DNA of 64,000 nt from Actinokineospora baliensis (GCF_016907695.1 NZ_JAFBCK010000001.1:4576001-4640000); one strand, 5' to 3'; counted from the first letter of the stretch, positions 1 to 8,374 are shown. Numbers and translations are program-made. The notes: generated from the letters alone by a model not told the origin.

Positions 1-2
1 CT

Positions 3-1157
3 GTTTACTTCGCGCTTGACCAGACGACCGGCCGGTTCGTGCTCGGCACGGACCTGCCGACGACCGCGGCGGCGTCTGCGGCACTGACCGGTGAGTCCGC
101 TGTTCTGCGCGCGGACCTCGGTGTCCATAGTGGATCCGATTCGGCTGTCGTCGGGGTGTCGCGGTTGACGCACCTGGCAGATCTGGATCTACGTCTGGAG
201 TCCGGCACGTGGCGGTGCTCCCACACCCGGCGCGCTGACCCGGAGCAGCCCGCCATCCGCTTCCACGACGCGGCCGCCGCTGGCGAGGCCCAAGTGGACG
301 CCCTGCGCTTGGCCATCGCCGACGCGCTCGCCACGGAAGCCGAAGGCGAGGCCGGTGTGCTGGTGTCCGGGGGAGTGGACTCCGGACTGGTCGCCGCGTT
401 GGTCGCGCGGACCGGCACACCCGCGACCGCGTACACCATCGGCACCGAGTGGGGCGACGAGTACGACCACGCAGCCGAAGCGGCACAAGCGGTCGGGCTC
501 GACTTGCGGCGCACCGCGTTGCGCGCCGAGGACATCGTCGAAGGGTTGCCCACCACGGTGCGCGCCTTCGGCCACTGCGAGCCGGAGACGATCGCGATCG
601 GGGTCGCGCTCGCCGCGTTCTGCCGCGGTGGGTACGCCCGGGAACGGCTGCTGTTCACCGGATATGGCTCAGATCTGCTGAACTCGGGGATGGCGACCAC
701 CGACGAGATCGACGGTGACATCGGCGCCAAGGTTCGCGCCGCGGTGGACCGCACTCGCTACTCGTCGGAGTTCACCCGGGCACTGGGCAGCGAGCGCGGC
801 TATCTGCTGACCCATCCGTACTGGCACCCCGGAGTGCTCGACGTCGCGTTGGCCACCGACCCGGCCGTGAAGTCCTTCCGCGGCAGGGAGAAGGGCCACC
901 TGAGGCTGGCGGCGCGGGCCCTACTGCCCGAGGATGTCGCGTGGCGGCGCAAAACCGCCATCCACCACGGCAACGGACTCGGCGCCAACCTCGCCCACCT
1001 CATCGACGCGCACATCGGGATCCCCGGCAGCGCACCACTGCTCTACCGCGCCCTGCTCACCGAGCAGATCGCCACCGCGGCGAACAACCCACTCGCTCCG
1101 CTGTTGGGCCACGACGCCTACCACCGCGCGGTCGCCACCGTGGCCCGCGGCCACTAG
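3..1157 (+). CDS. carA: Carbapenam synthetase (CarA-like), 5' end outside window
   Basis: Likely an asparagine-synthetase-fold enzyme that closes a beta-lactam ring with ATP, as CarA does with (2S,5S)-carboxymethylproline. The frame is open at the left edge, so only the end of the glutaminase-like domain and the whole synthetase domain are visible (384 codons). The PP-loop SGGVDSG is followed by YTIGTEWGDEY, FTGYGSDLL, a Glu in RTRYSSEF and the Lys of VAWRRKTAIH. From memory of Pectobacterium CarA, these match its YSIGTE, LTGYGSDLL, RTRWTGEF and WRKKIGIH segments, so the Tyr-Glu pair and Lys used for ring closure look kept. The gene ends with TAG and a CarC-like gene follows 34 bp later, which separates it from ordinary AsnB. 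A beta-lactam synthetase of another beta-lactam class is the alternative. Confidence 0.82.
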   Translation, partial: VYFALDQTTGRFVLGTDLPTTAAASAALTGESAVLRADLGVHSGSDSAVVGVSRLTHLADLDLRLESGTWRCSHTRRADPEQPAIRFHDAAAAGEAQVDALRLAIADALATEAEGEAGVLVSGGVDSGLVAALVARTGTPATAYTIGTEWGDEYDHAAEAAQAVGLDLRRTALRAEDIVEGLPTTVRAFGHCEPETIAIGVALAAFCRGGYARERLLFTGYGSDLLNSGMATTDEIDGDIGAKVRAAVDRTRYSSEFTRALGSERGYLLTHPYWHPGVLDVALATDPAVKSFRGREKGHLRLAARALLPEDVAWRRKTAIHHGNGLGANLAHLIDAHIGIPGSAPLLYRALLTEQIATAANNPLAPLLGHDAYHRAVATVARGH

Positions 1158-1191
1158 AGCAAGTCACCGACTACATCGAGGGCGGTACACC

Positions 1192-2034
1192 ATGACCAAC
1201 TTCTCCTCGCTGACCCCGTCCGGCTTCGGTGCCGTGCTGGACGAGGGCACCCCGGCCGACCCGAAGACCGTGCGTGACGTGGCGCTCGAAGCCGGTGTCA
1301 CTGTCGTGAAAGGACAGACGTTCACCGAAGACCTGTTCCGCGAGTTCGTCACCGGCCTCGGCGACACGGTCTCCTACGATGACGACGACGCCGCCGTCGG
1401 CTACGGGTTCACCGACATCCTGCACCTGGACGGCACCCGCGACGAGGGCAAGGTGATCACCGGCCGCGGCGGCCTCCCGCTGCACACCGACGGAGTCCTG
1501 CTGGGCACCCAGGTCGACCTGATCGTCCTGTTCGCCGCCGAGGTACGCGACCTGGCCGCCGACGGTGCCACCCTGGTGTGCGACCAGATCACCGCGTGGA
1601 CTGAATTGCCGGACGACCTGCGCGCGGTGCTCGACCGCGGCCACCTCGAGTACATCGCGACCGAACGCGGCTACTTCACCAGCGTCCCCGAGGGCTGGTA
1701 CCCGATCCCCACCTTCCGCAACTACGGCCGGGTCAAGTCGCTCAACCTGGCACTGCCGTTCCAGTCCGACGAGGCCCTGGCCAGCTGGGATGTGCGGGTA
1801 CCGAACACCTCAGCGGAGGAATCTGGGCAGTTCTTCACCAACCTGCGCACGCACCTGTCAGACCCCCGCTACCTCTACGAACACCGGTGGACGGCAGGCG
1901 ACCTGGTCGTGATCGACAACCAACGCACCCTGCACGGCAGGCGCGGCCTGGCCAACGCCTCGAGCCGCAAACTCCTACGCGGCCAGGTAACCCTCGCCGC
2001 CATCGACGGCGCCCCCGGAGCCGTGACCAGCTGA
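1192..2034 (+). CDS. carC: CarC-like Fe(II)/2-oxoglutarate oxygenase (carbapenem synthase family)
   Basis: A 280-residue TauD/clavaminate-synthase-fold oxygenase. Metal ligands are visible as HTD (His98, Asp100) and a distal His248 in DNQRTLHGR, with Arg263 placed to bind 2-oxoglutarate. It follows the remembered CarC sequence closely: SGFGA near the N-terminus, VITGRGGLPLHTDG against IVTGRGQLPFHADG, and GATLVCD against GATTVCD. CarC epimerises C5 and desaturates (3S,5S)-carbapenam. At the segment ERGYY of CarC, whose second Tyr (Tyr165) has been identified as the hydrogen-atom donor, this protein reads ERGYF, so Phe162 replaces it; Tyr62 lines up with CarC Tyr67. It may therefore desaturate or hydroxylate without stereoinversion. 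ATG 1192 has GAGGGCGG upstream. It is probably cotranscribed with the preceding CarA-like gene. Confidence 0.8.
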   Translation: MTNFSSLTPSGFGAVLDEGTPADPKTVRDVALEAGVTVVKGQTFTEDLFREFVTGLGDTVSYDDDDAAVGYGFTDILHLDGTRDEGKVITGRGGLPLHTDGVLLGTQVDLIVLFAAEVRDLAADGATLVCDQITAWTELPDDLRAVLDRGHLEYIATERGYFTSVPEGWYPIPTFRNYGRVKSLNLALPFQSDEALASWDVRVPNTSAEESGQFFTNLRTHLSDPRYLYEHRWTAGDLVVIDNQRTLHGRRGLANASSRKLLRGQVTLAAIDGAPGAVTS

Positions 2035-2215
2035 CCGTGACCGAAGTTCGCCCGCAACGACGCGTGTTCGTTCTGCTCGACCCACGCCGCGCACACCACA
2101 GGCTACGACTATGGTCAGCTACGCTCGCGCCGACAGTTTGTTCGACGAACGCCACGCAACCACAGTTGAACTGTCTTGCTGAGAGTAGTCCGCAGAAGCG
2201 GATCAACGAGGGACG

Positions 2216-2614
2216 GTGGCAGTGAGCCCACTCGACGAGGTGACCCGGTCGTCGGTCGAGCGAATCTGGCAGGGCGTGGTGGACGGCTCTGTCAGTCGCG
2301 AAGAGGCCCATGCCTGGGCCGAGCCTTGGGTAGAGGGTGATTCGGGCTCGGGGGACGTGATGACCGACTCGGGGTTGCAGCACCTGCACGGCTTCGATCT
2401 TGTCTGGGTCGACGACGATCGCACCATCACGCAGCATGGAGGCATCGGCCCGCGAGTGCACTCCGCTGCCGACATCGAGCGAGCGTTCACGGCATGGCAG
2501 GCTGCCTGCGACAGTTACGACGCCGACCCAGTCGGCTACGTACGTCAAGTGCAGGCGTCCGCATTGGCGAACTTGCTTGGTGATCTTCGTGAACATGGTC
2601 GTGAAGCGGAGTAA
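2216..2614 (+). CDS. Hypothetical acidic protein, 132 aa
   Basis: No family was recognised. It is an acidic, soluble, mostly helical small protein with no signal peptide or membrane segment, rich in Trp (RIWQG, HAWAEPW, FDLVWVDD). Two GTG codons are possible starts, at 2216 and 2222, both just after AACGAGGGA. The gene sits 12 bp upstream of a DUF4926 gene on the same strand, at the head of a run of small proteins that look like orphan immunity genes. A role as an immunity or antitoxin-like protein is only inferred from these neighbours. Confidence 0.55.
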   Translation: MAVSPLDEVTRSSVERIWQGVVDGSVSREEAHAWAEPWVEGDSGSGDVMTDSGLQHLHGFDLVWVDDDRTITQHGGIGPRVHSAADIERAFTAWQAACDSYDADPVGYVRQVQASALANLLGDLREHGREAE

Positions 2615-2625
2615 ACGGACCTAAC

Positions 2626-2820
2626 ATGAGATTCGAGCTGTTCGACCTCGTGCGTATCAAGCAGGGACGCCCAGACGAGGGTCTTCAGGCGGGCACCTGC
2701 GGCACCGTGGTGGTAGTTTTCGACGCGCCCGTTCCTGGCTACGAGATCGAGGTCGCAGATGAGAACGGGCGTACCCTGTACCTGGGGAGCTTCGCCCCTG
2801 ACGAACTCGAGCCCTGGTGA
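2626..2820 (+). CDS. DUF4926 family protein, 64 aa
   Basis: A 64-residue protein with the layout of DUF4926: FDLVRI, then GLQAGTCGTVVVVFDAP, then YEIEVADENGRTL and a final LELE-like acidic tail. The short beta-rich fold resembles an SH3-like barrel. DUF4926 proteins are commonly found among polymorphic-toxin immunity genes, but the biochemical role is unknown. It starts 12 bp after the stop of the upstream hypothetical gene, so the two are likely one transcript. No toxin gene lies next to it. Confidence 0.65.
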   Translation: MRFELFDLVRIKQGRPDEGLQAGTCGTVVVVFDAPVPGYEIEVADENGRTLYLGSFAPDELEPW

Positions 2821-3023
2821 CACACCACCAAGGTGGCACTCGGCCGCTTCGCCAGGCACGATTCCCGCGTCGACGGTTGGGCCACCCCGTCTTCGGGCTT
2901 GAGAACTGCCCGGCGAACCCCGGCCTGCTCGGCTGTGCCGAGGCAACGTCGGCCAGCCAGCGGCTTCCGAGATGGCGGTATGGTGTCACAGTGGTGATTA
3001 CTTTTGATGCGCTGCGAGGGTGA

Positions 3024-3422
3024 GTGTACGTACTCAACGGTTGGCTCACGCTATGGCAGGACACGACTGGTGACGGAGAGTTCGATGCGCTAGTAGAAGC
3101 GGTTGGCGAGATTCGTGCCATGTTCGACTCCGTAGCCCCATTCACGGTCAACTGGTCGCTAGAACCGGTAAACGGTACCTACTACCTGCGAATCACCGTC
3201 GATGCGAACCGACGGAGAGATGAGGCCGCAGACGTTGAGCGGATCATCCGCAAAGCTTGTGTTCTCCTGCCTGGCTCGTGGGGAGTCTTCTACGAGCGTG
3301 ACGACGAGGCAGTCGAGCCGCCGGGATCCAACGCGTTTCGGGTTTGGGCGGTCGCCCGGGGAGAGATTTCCTATCGCGAGGACCCGTTTCTGTCGCCGTG
3401 TAACCCGATTATCGAGGATTGA
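3024..3422 (+). CDS. Imm7-like immunity protein
   Basis: A 132-residue cytoplasmic protein that looks like the Imm7 immunity family of polymorphic toxin systems. The family-like C-terminal pattern is visible: PGSWGVFYERDDE, then NAFRVWAVARGEI and DPFLSPCNPIIED. Imm7 proteins neutralise secreted nuclease or other toxins by direct binding; the cognate toxin is not in this window. GTG 3024 follows GAGGG. The 200 bp upstream hold no supported gene. Family assignment is by pattern recall, so moderate confidence. Confidence 0.6.
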   Translation: MYVLNGWLTLWQDTTGDGEFDALVEAVGEIRAMFDSVAPFTVNWSLEPVNGTYYLRITVDANRRRDEAADVERIIRKACVLLPGSWGVFYERDDEAVEPPGSNAFRVWAVARGEISYREDPFLSPCNPIIED

Positions 3423-3582
3423 TCACCTACGGCGGGCGAGCCCGCTAGCCGCGGTCTCGGCTTCGGCAGGCGCCGCCTCGGCCTGTTGCCACCGAATGAA
3501 TGAACTCCAACGATGCAGCCGGTGAGATCGATCCGAACGCACCTATTCGCGTCTACGTCTACGATGGGGAACAGTCAATACA

Positions 3583-3963
3583 ATGCTCATCAATCCATCT
3601 GACTCTGACTTCCGGGTGGCGCAGATCGAGTTCAGCACCTTGCTCGAGATCCAGTTGGAGGCTGAGCGTCATGGTTGGGCGACGCGGTGGACCTCGGTTG
3701 GCGCGTTACGTGACCAAGTCAAGGACGATGCGGTTCTGCTACGGACGTGGAAGCGCGAGCTGCGGGATGGGGTCGTGCGGACCTACCGGTGTCTGGTGTT
3801 GTTCTCGGGCCCCGGAGGCGCTGGAGGGCTTGTAGCAGTCGATCTCAGCCCGGCCAGGTGTGAGAGCCTGGTTCGACTCGACCGAGACCCGGATGTCCGC
3901 AGTGCGTTCGTGCGGGTGTTCGCCCTGGCTCTTGGCGGCATGTCGATGGCCTCGAAGACGTAG
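3583..3963 (+). CDS. Hypothetical protein, 126 aa
   Basis: No family recognised. The protein is soluble, with a Trp/Arg-rich middle (RHGWATRW, RTWKRELRDGVVRTYRCLVLF) and no signal peptide. ATG 3583 has no clear ribosome binding site. A different frame starting at ATG 3500 gives a plausible opening (GEIDPNAPIRVYVYDGEQ) that becomes unlikely after 3583, so either a frameshift joins the two or the upstream frame is chance. It lies between the Imm7-like gene and another unknown gene in the same orientation. Confidence 0.4.
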   Translation: MLINPSDSDFRVAQIEFSTLLEIQLEAERHGWATRWTSVGALRDQVKDDAVLLRTWKRELRDGVVRTYRCLVLFSGPGGAGGLVAVDLSPARCESLVRLDRDPDVRSAFVRVFALALGGMSMASKT

Positions 3964-4014
3964 TCGCTGGCTGGGAGGTGACCATCGTCGACTGATCGAC
4001 CGGGGGCCGAGGAC

Positions 4015-4689
4015 GTGGGTGGTATCGGAGATCTCTCGGATCTTGAGGAGTTCTTCCTCGGCTCCGGCGGGTTCATCGAGGGATCGTTGGCGGAGGTGTC
4101 GGCCGCGTTCGTGGGGTGGCGGCGTGAGTTGGGGTACGCGCCCGTGTCGACCGGGGTCCAGGGGCGGCTGGAGGATCAGCTGCGGCGGTTGAACCCGCTG
4201 ACCCTTGAGGGTAGGCCGCGTGAGGTGTTGGTGCCGATCGCTGGTTGGGTGGCCTACTTCGACTGCTTCGCCAGGGCGAGCGACCCTGCGTCGGTGTGCG
4301 GGGAGCTCGCCGCGCGGATGGGTGGCCGAGCGGTTCTGGCCCGGTTCGGACCGGTCTCGTATGCCGGGATGCACATACCGACGAGCGTCCAGTTCCACCT
4401 GTGGGGCCCGACCGGCAAGCCTCCTCTGGGCTATGTGCGCGCCATCGACGCGGTGAAGGACTCGAAGTGGATCTTCGAAACTTCGGGGGAACCACTGTCG
4501 TTCGAAGAGATCGAGAACTACTCGAAGCGCCTTGTCCGCGATCGGTTCACCGTGGACATGCTCCGTCGGTACTGCGTCTCCTTGGGGTTCGACCCGTACG
4601 CTGTCGGGTCGTACTCTTCTACCGGCCTGCTGGTGGAGAGCACGCTGCCGTGGATGGTGGCCAACCCCGCCGAAGAAGTGTGGATCTAG
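4015..4689 (+). CDS. Hypothetical protein, 224 aa
   Basis: No family recognised. It is a soluble protein with no signal or membrane segment. The middle has LVPIAGWVAYFDCFARASDP and the end SYSSTGLLVESTLPW. The GTG start at 4015 is close to a GAGGA element and is not certain. Its stop (TAG, 4687-4689) is followed with no gap by the GTG of the next gene, so the two are translationally coupled and probably act together. The location in a run of immunity-like genes suggests, but does not show, an immunity function. Confidence 0.5.
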   Translation: MGGIGDLSDLEEFFLGSGGFIEGSLAEVSAAFVGWRRELGYAPVSTGVQGRLEDQLRRLNPLTLEGRPREVLVPIAGWVAYFDCFARASDPASVCGELAARMGGRAVLARFGPVSYAGMHIPTSVQFHLWGPTGKPPLGYVRAIDAVKDSKWIFETSGEPLSFEEIENYSKRLVRDRFTVDMLRRYCVSLGFDPYAVGSYSSTGLLVESTLPWMVANPAEEVWI

Positions 4690-5451
4690 GTGTTGCCTGC
4701 CGGTGAGCGGCTGGCAACGGACCGGAGTCGAACTGTGGTGTCCGACAGGAGTCTGACCGTCAAGGGGGTCCACGTCGGGGAGTCGTTCGTGGGCCTTGAC
4801 CTGGACTACTTCACCGTGGTCGCGGGACGGTTCGAGCGCTGCGACTTCGAGGGGGTCAAGATCAAGGATGCCTGCTTCGGAGAGGGTGTTGAGGTCTCGG
4901 AGTATGTGGACTGTTCGTTCGACGGTGCGCGCATCGGTGCCATCTCTCCTGGCCTGGCCCGCTTTGAGCGATGTACGTTTCGGAATACCCGCCTGGTGAA
5001 GTGGCTCTGCAAATCAGTCGAATTTGTCGACTGTGTGTTCTCAGGGCGGATCACCGAAACTAACTTCACCGGTACGGTGCCGCCGATGCTCGCGCAACTT
5101 GCCGGTCGTACGGCTAATCGGTTTGAGCGGAATGATTTCAGCGACGCCGTGTTGGCTGGAGTCTCGTTTCGGCGCGGCATCGATCTGCTCGATCAGCGAT
5201 TGCCCACGTCCGATGTCCTCTTTATCGAGAATGGCGACGTGGTCATCCCGAAGATGCTCGACCGTGCAACGGCGTGGCCAGAATCTCGCGCCAGATCCAA
5301 GGTGGTGGCTGCCTTGGAAGTCCAGTCGGACGAGTTGGCGAATGGCCAGCGGCATGTCCTGTTCACAGCAGCGACCTGGGAGGGGAAGGCCTACGCCGGG
5401 TTGGATGTGTACGACAAGCTTGTGGAGTTGGCGAGCCTCGCCAGCAGATGA
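4690..5451 (+). CDS. Pentapeptide-repeat-like protein
   Basis: A 253-residue protein whose N-terminal half has the regular Phe/Leu spacing of pentapeptide-repeat beta-helices: FVGLDLDYFTVV, RFERCDFEGVKI, DCSFDGARI, RFERCTFRNTRL, DCVFSGRI, NFTGT, NDFSDAVLAGVSF. Such proteins form right-handed quadrilateral helices used for protein binding or DNA mimicry. The C-terminal half is alpha-helical with unknown role. GTG 4690 directly abuts the stop of the upstream gene. The context of small immunity-like genes fits a protective role, which is inference. Confidence 0.55.
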   Translation: MLPAGERLATDRSRTVVSDRSLTVKGVHVGESFVGLDLDYFTVVAGRFERCDFEGVKIKDACFGEGVEVSEYVDCSFDGARIGAISPGLARFERCTFRNTRLVKWLCKSVEFVDCVFSGRITETNFTGTVPPMLAQLAGRTANRFERNDFSDAVLAGVSFRRGIDLLDQRLPTSDVLFIENGDVVIPKMLDRATAWPESRARSKVVAALEVQSDELANGQRHVLFTAATWEGKAYAGLDVYDKLVELASLASR

Positions 5452-5489
5452 GGCGAGCAGCAAGTCTTGGCGAACCTAGACTGAGGCTC

Positions 5490-6578
5490 ATGGTCAACGT
5501 TGACGCGATGCTGGCGGATCTTCGGGCGCTGGTCGAGGTCGAGTCGCCGTCTGGGGATGTTGGGGCGGTGGGGGAGTCCGGGCGGGTTGTCGCGTCGGTG
5601 ATTGAGCGCAACCTCGGGGGACAGGCGCGCTTGATCGACAGTCCGGCTGGGCCGCATGTGCACTGGTCGGGTGGCGGTACTCCTCGGGTGCTGATCCTCG
5701 GGCACCACGACACGGTCTTTCCTATAGGCACGCTCGCCCGGCGTCCCTTCACCGTCCAGGACGGCCGTGTGCTCGGCCCCGGCGTGTTCGACATGCTCGG
5801 CGGCCTGATCCAGGCGATACACGGCGTGGCTTCGCTCGACGACCGGACCGGAGTCGAGATCCTGGTGACTGCGGACGAGGAGAACGGTTCGCACAGTTCG
5901 AGGGCTCTGCTCGAGGAACGCGCCACCGCCTGCGGTGCGGTGCTCGTGCTGGAAGGCGCGGGGGAGGGCGGCGCGGTGAAGACCGGCCGCAAGGGGTGTG
6001 GGACCTTTGAGGTCGCCATCCGGGGCCGGGCCGCGCACGCGGGCCTCGAACCCGAGGCGGGGAGCAACGCCCTGGTTGAGGCCGCGCACCAGGTCCTGGC
6101 CATCGCCGATCTCAACCGGCCTGACATCGGCACCACGGTCACCCCGACCGTCGCGTCCGCCGGGACGATGAGCAACGTCGTACCCGCGGCAGCAACGGTA
6201 ACCGTCGACGTCCGGGTCGAGTCGTACGAGGAGAAGGCCAGGGTCGAGGCCGCATTCGCCGCCCTCACCCCGCGGGTCGACGGCACGGAGATCACCGTCA
6301 CCGGCGCGGTCACCCGACCACCTATGCCGGAGTCGGCCTCCGCCGAGCTCTTCGCGATCGCCCAGCGGCTGCGCCCCGACCTGACAGGCATCGCAGTGGG
6401 TGGGGGCAGCGATGGCAACTTCACCGCCGCGCTGGGAATCCCTACCCTCGACGGCCTCGGTGCCGTGGGCGGAGGCGCGCACGCCGACCACGAGCACCTA
6501 CTCTTGGACACCATGGCTGACCGCGCTCTACTCATCGCCGACCTCGTCACCGCCATCAAACAACGGCCCAATGACTGA
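5490..6578 (+). CDS. M20 family metallopeptidase (CPG2/carboxypeptidase-like)
   Basis: A 362-residue di-zinc hydrolase of the M20 family, closest in layout to glutamate carboxypeptidase or ArgE/DapE types. Metal-binding and catalytic segments are visible: LGHHDTVFP (His and Asp), VTADEENGSHSS (Glu-Glu), GRAAHAGLEPE (His after the dimerisation domain) and a C-terminal ADHEH. No signal peptide, so cytoplasmic. ATG 5490 was chosen because earlier codons overlap the previous gene and the family N-terminus (LRALVEVESPSGD) starts there. It overlaps the start of the next gene by 8 bp. Substrate unknown. Confidence 0.8.
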   Translation: MVNVDAMLADLRALVEVESPSGDVGAVGESGRVVASVIERNLGGQARLIDSPAGPHVHWSGGGTPRVLILGHHDTVFPIGTLARRPFTVQDGRVLGPGVFDMLGGLIQAIHGVASLDDRTGVEILVTADEENGSHSSRALLEERATACGAVLVLEGAGEGGAVKTGRKGCGTFEVAIRGRAAHAGLEPEAGSNALVEAAHQVLAIADLNRPDIGTTVTPTVASAGTMSNVVPAAATVTVDVRVESYEEKARVEAAFAALTPRVDGTEITVTGAVTRPPMPESASAELFAIAQRLRPDLTGIAVGGGSDGNFTAALGIPTLDGLGAVGGGAHADHEHLLLDTMADRALLIADLVTAIKQRPND

Positions 6579-7041
6579 CGACCTGCGCCACCTCGCCGAC
6601 CCCGTGCAGGTGCAACAACTGCGGGACTCCTTGGCGCACAACTACCTTCTGATGACGGTGCTCACCCGTGCGCGGGACATGGCCTTACCGGGCTGGTTCC
6701 TCACCGCCGGATGCGTCTTCCAGAACATCTGGAACCACGTCGCCGGATACCCAGCCAACCACGGCGTCCGCGACTACGACCTCTTCTACTTCGACGACTC
6801 CGACTGCCCTGGGATGCAGAGTTCGGCACCCCATGCCCTCCACTGCGGTCAGTCGAGGACCTGGACGGTGTACGCGCCCCACGGCATCGAAGACGCCTTC
6901 ACCATGGTCGTCCGCCCGAACCCCGCGGTAGCGCCTCGTCAGGTGTACGTCGACGAAACCACCCGCTGGCAACAGGTATGGCCATCACTCACTGTCCACC
7001 CCTGGCCGTCGCACACCAGAACTGTCGGTGGGACGCCCTAG
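6571..7041 (+). pseudogene. Decayed nucleotidyltransferase (COG3575/DUF925-like)
   Basis: The 156-residue frame opens like a DUF925 nucleotidyltransferase (WFLTAGCVFQNIWNHVAGYP, RDYDLFYFDDSD) and closes like one (WTVYAPHGIEDAFTMVVRPNP). The normal central part of about 60 residues is missing. Between them the main frame reads unrelated residues (about 6814-6860), whereas another frame there encodes EFGTPCPPLRSVED, a fragment of the expected middle. Two internal deletions with a local frame change explain this, and by chance the outer frame stays open. The start ATG overlaps the stop of the M20 peptidase gene. The product, if made, is unlikely to be active. Confidence 0.6.
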
Positions 7042-7050
7042 CATTGTCCT

Positions 7051-7620
7051 GTGTCCGAGAACCTGAAGGTGCGCCGAGTGTCGCGCGGCGTCGTAGTGGC
7101 AGCGGTGTTCGCCGTCGCCGTGGCGTGGCTGTTCGGGTACTGGACAGTCCGTGAGACCGCGATCGAGCACGCCCGAACATGCCCCGAAACCTGCCTCACC
7201 CATGAGACAGCGACCGTGGTGGACACAGAGTTCTACCCAGGCGGCGAGCGCGGCGGCAGCGGCTCCACCATCACGATCAAACTGGCCTCAGGCGACCGCT
7301 ACGAGATTTCGGGGACCACCAGCGTCGGGTCGTCAGTTGAGATCAGTACCTGGGGCGGCCAGCTCATCCGAGTTGGCGACGCTTGGGTCGACCAGGGCTG
7401 GGCAAGCCCGGTGTGGCGGTTCTTCCTGATCCCCCCGCTGTTCGCGGCATTGGTGTTCGCGTTGTTCTTCCTCGCCGGACGACCAGTGCTGGGCTTGGGT
7501 GCGGGCGTCCTCGGCGGCCTCTTAGCCTTGGTGGCCATCGTGGCTCGCGTGCTGCCATGGTGGCCACCCGTAGCGCTGGGGCTCGTGGCGTTGCTGTTGG
7601 TGAAGCCGCAGCGAGTCTGA
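7051..7620 (+). CDS. Membrane protein, three to four TM segments
   Basis: A 189-residue membrane protein of no recognised family. One TM helix is at residues 12-31 (VVVAAVFAVAVAWLFGYW); then comes an extracytoplasmic domain with two Cys (TCPETC) and a beta-rich stretch (STITIKLASGDRYEISG); then two or three TM helices from about residue 123 (FFLIPPLFAALVFALFF) to the end. The middle resembles a small DUF3592-like exposed domain, but this is not certain. Start is GTG 7051, 9 bp after the previous stop. Function unknown. Confidence 0.6.
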   Translation: MSENLKVRRVSRGVVVAAVFAVAVAWLFGYWTVRETAIEHARTCPETCLTHETATVVDTEFYPGGERGGSGSTITIKLASGDRYEISGTTSVGSSVEISTWGGQLIRVGDAWVDQGWASPVWRFFLIPPLFAALVFALFFLAGRPVLGLGAGVLGGLLALVAIVARVLPWWPPVALGLVALLLVKPQRV

Positions 7621-7783
7621 TGGTGGGAGCCGGTGGACCATCGCCCGCCCAAGGGCTCAGCGGCGGTTCAGTGACTGCTCAGCGGTGTATCTGACCCTGG
7701 TTCTCGACCGGGCCACGAGGCCCTGGTCCTCCCGCCACCACCCCGACCGGGGATGGGCGGGAGCGGAGAAACCGGGAGAGCCC

Positions 7784-8323
7784 GTGAAGTACATGAACAG
7801 GGTGCTGGTCGCCGCGGCGCTCAGCGTGGCGATGGCGGCGCCCATCGCACAGGTGGCCACGGCGTCGACGAGTCCGTCTGTGGCCGTTCAGCCGGGGGTC
7901 GGTCACAGCGTGGTCGTCGACCAGGCCGCGCCGCGGTTGAGTCAGGCCGAGCGGCGGCAGTGGGCCGAGATGGTCGCGACGCCCGAGGGCCGGGGCTCCG
8001 TGCTGAAGGCGCTGCAGGAGTCCTTCGGCGGCGCGGTCACGATCGGGGTCCCGGCGAGCACGCCCGGGGGCGGGGTGAGCACCAACCTGGCCACGGGGAT
8101 CACCGGTGACCACTTCTGGATCATCGCCTCCTACGCGGACGTGGTCAACGGCGCCGTCGCCGGTGGCGTGGCCGCGTGCTCCCTGCGCGTCCCCCGTCCG
8201 TTGTGCGTCCTGGCCGGGGACCTGATCAGCAGGTGGGCCGCGGGGTGGGGCAACACGTCCAACCACGGCATCTGGGCCGAGGTGTACTGGTGGCCGCCGA
8301 ACGTGAAGGTCGGCCGCTGGTAG
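7784..8323 (+). CDS. Secreted protein of unknown function
   Basis: A 179-residue protein with a clear Sec signal peptide (VLVAAALSVAMAAPIAQVATA) and a mature part with a Pro/Gly-rich middle and a Trp-rich C-terminus (WAAGWGNTSNHGIWAEVYWWP). Two Cys (AACSLRVPRPLC) may form a disulfide. GTG 7784 is preferred because GGGAGAG lies just upstream; ATG 7793 is an alternative. A strong hairpin follows 20 bp after the stop, so it is a single-gene transcript or the end of one. No family recognised; a bacteriocin-like or cell-surface role is only a guess. Confidence 0.6.
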   Translation: MKYMNRVLVAAALSVAMAAPIAQVATASTSPSVAVQPGVGHSVVVDQAAPRLSQAERRQWAEMVATPEGRGSVLKALQESFGGAVTIGVPASTPGGGVSTNLATGITGDHFWIIASYADVVNGAVAGGVAACSLRVPRPLCVLAGDLISRWAAGWGNTSNHGIWAEVYWWPPNVKVGRW

Positions 8324-8342
8324 GAACGCCTGGTCACTCGCT

Positions 8343-8374
8343 GGTGCCCCCTCGCCGACGAGCGAGGGGGCACC
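8343..8374. terminator. 12-bp perfect hairpin terminator
   Basis: GGTGCCCCCTCG (8343-8354) pairs exactly with CGAGGGGGCACC (8363-8374) around an 8-nt loop. It lies 19 bp after the secreted-protein gene and before the SARP-type regulator. There is no T-tract, as is usual for high-GC actinomycetes. Confidence 0.75.

Noticed and set aside
3500..3835. Open frame with plausible opening IDPNAPIRVYVYDGEQ
   Set aside because: It turns into low-complexity Arg/Ser-rich sequence after 3583, where the other frame looks coding; at most a frameshifted start, recorded in that gene's entry.
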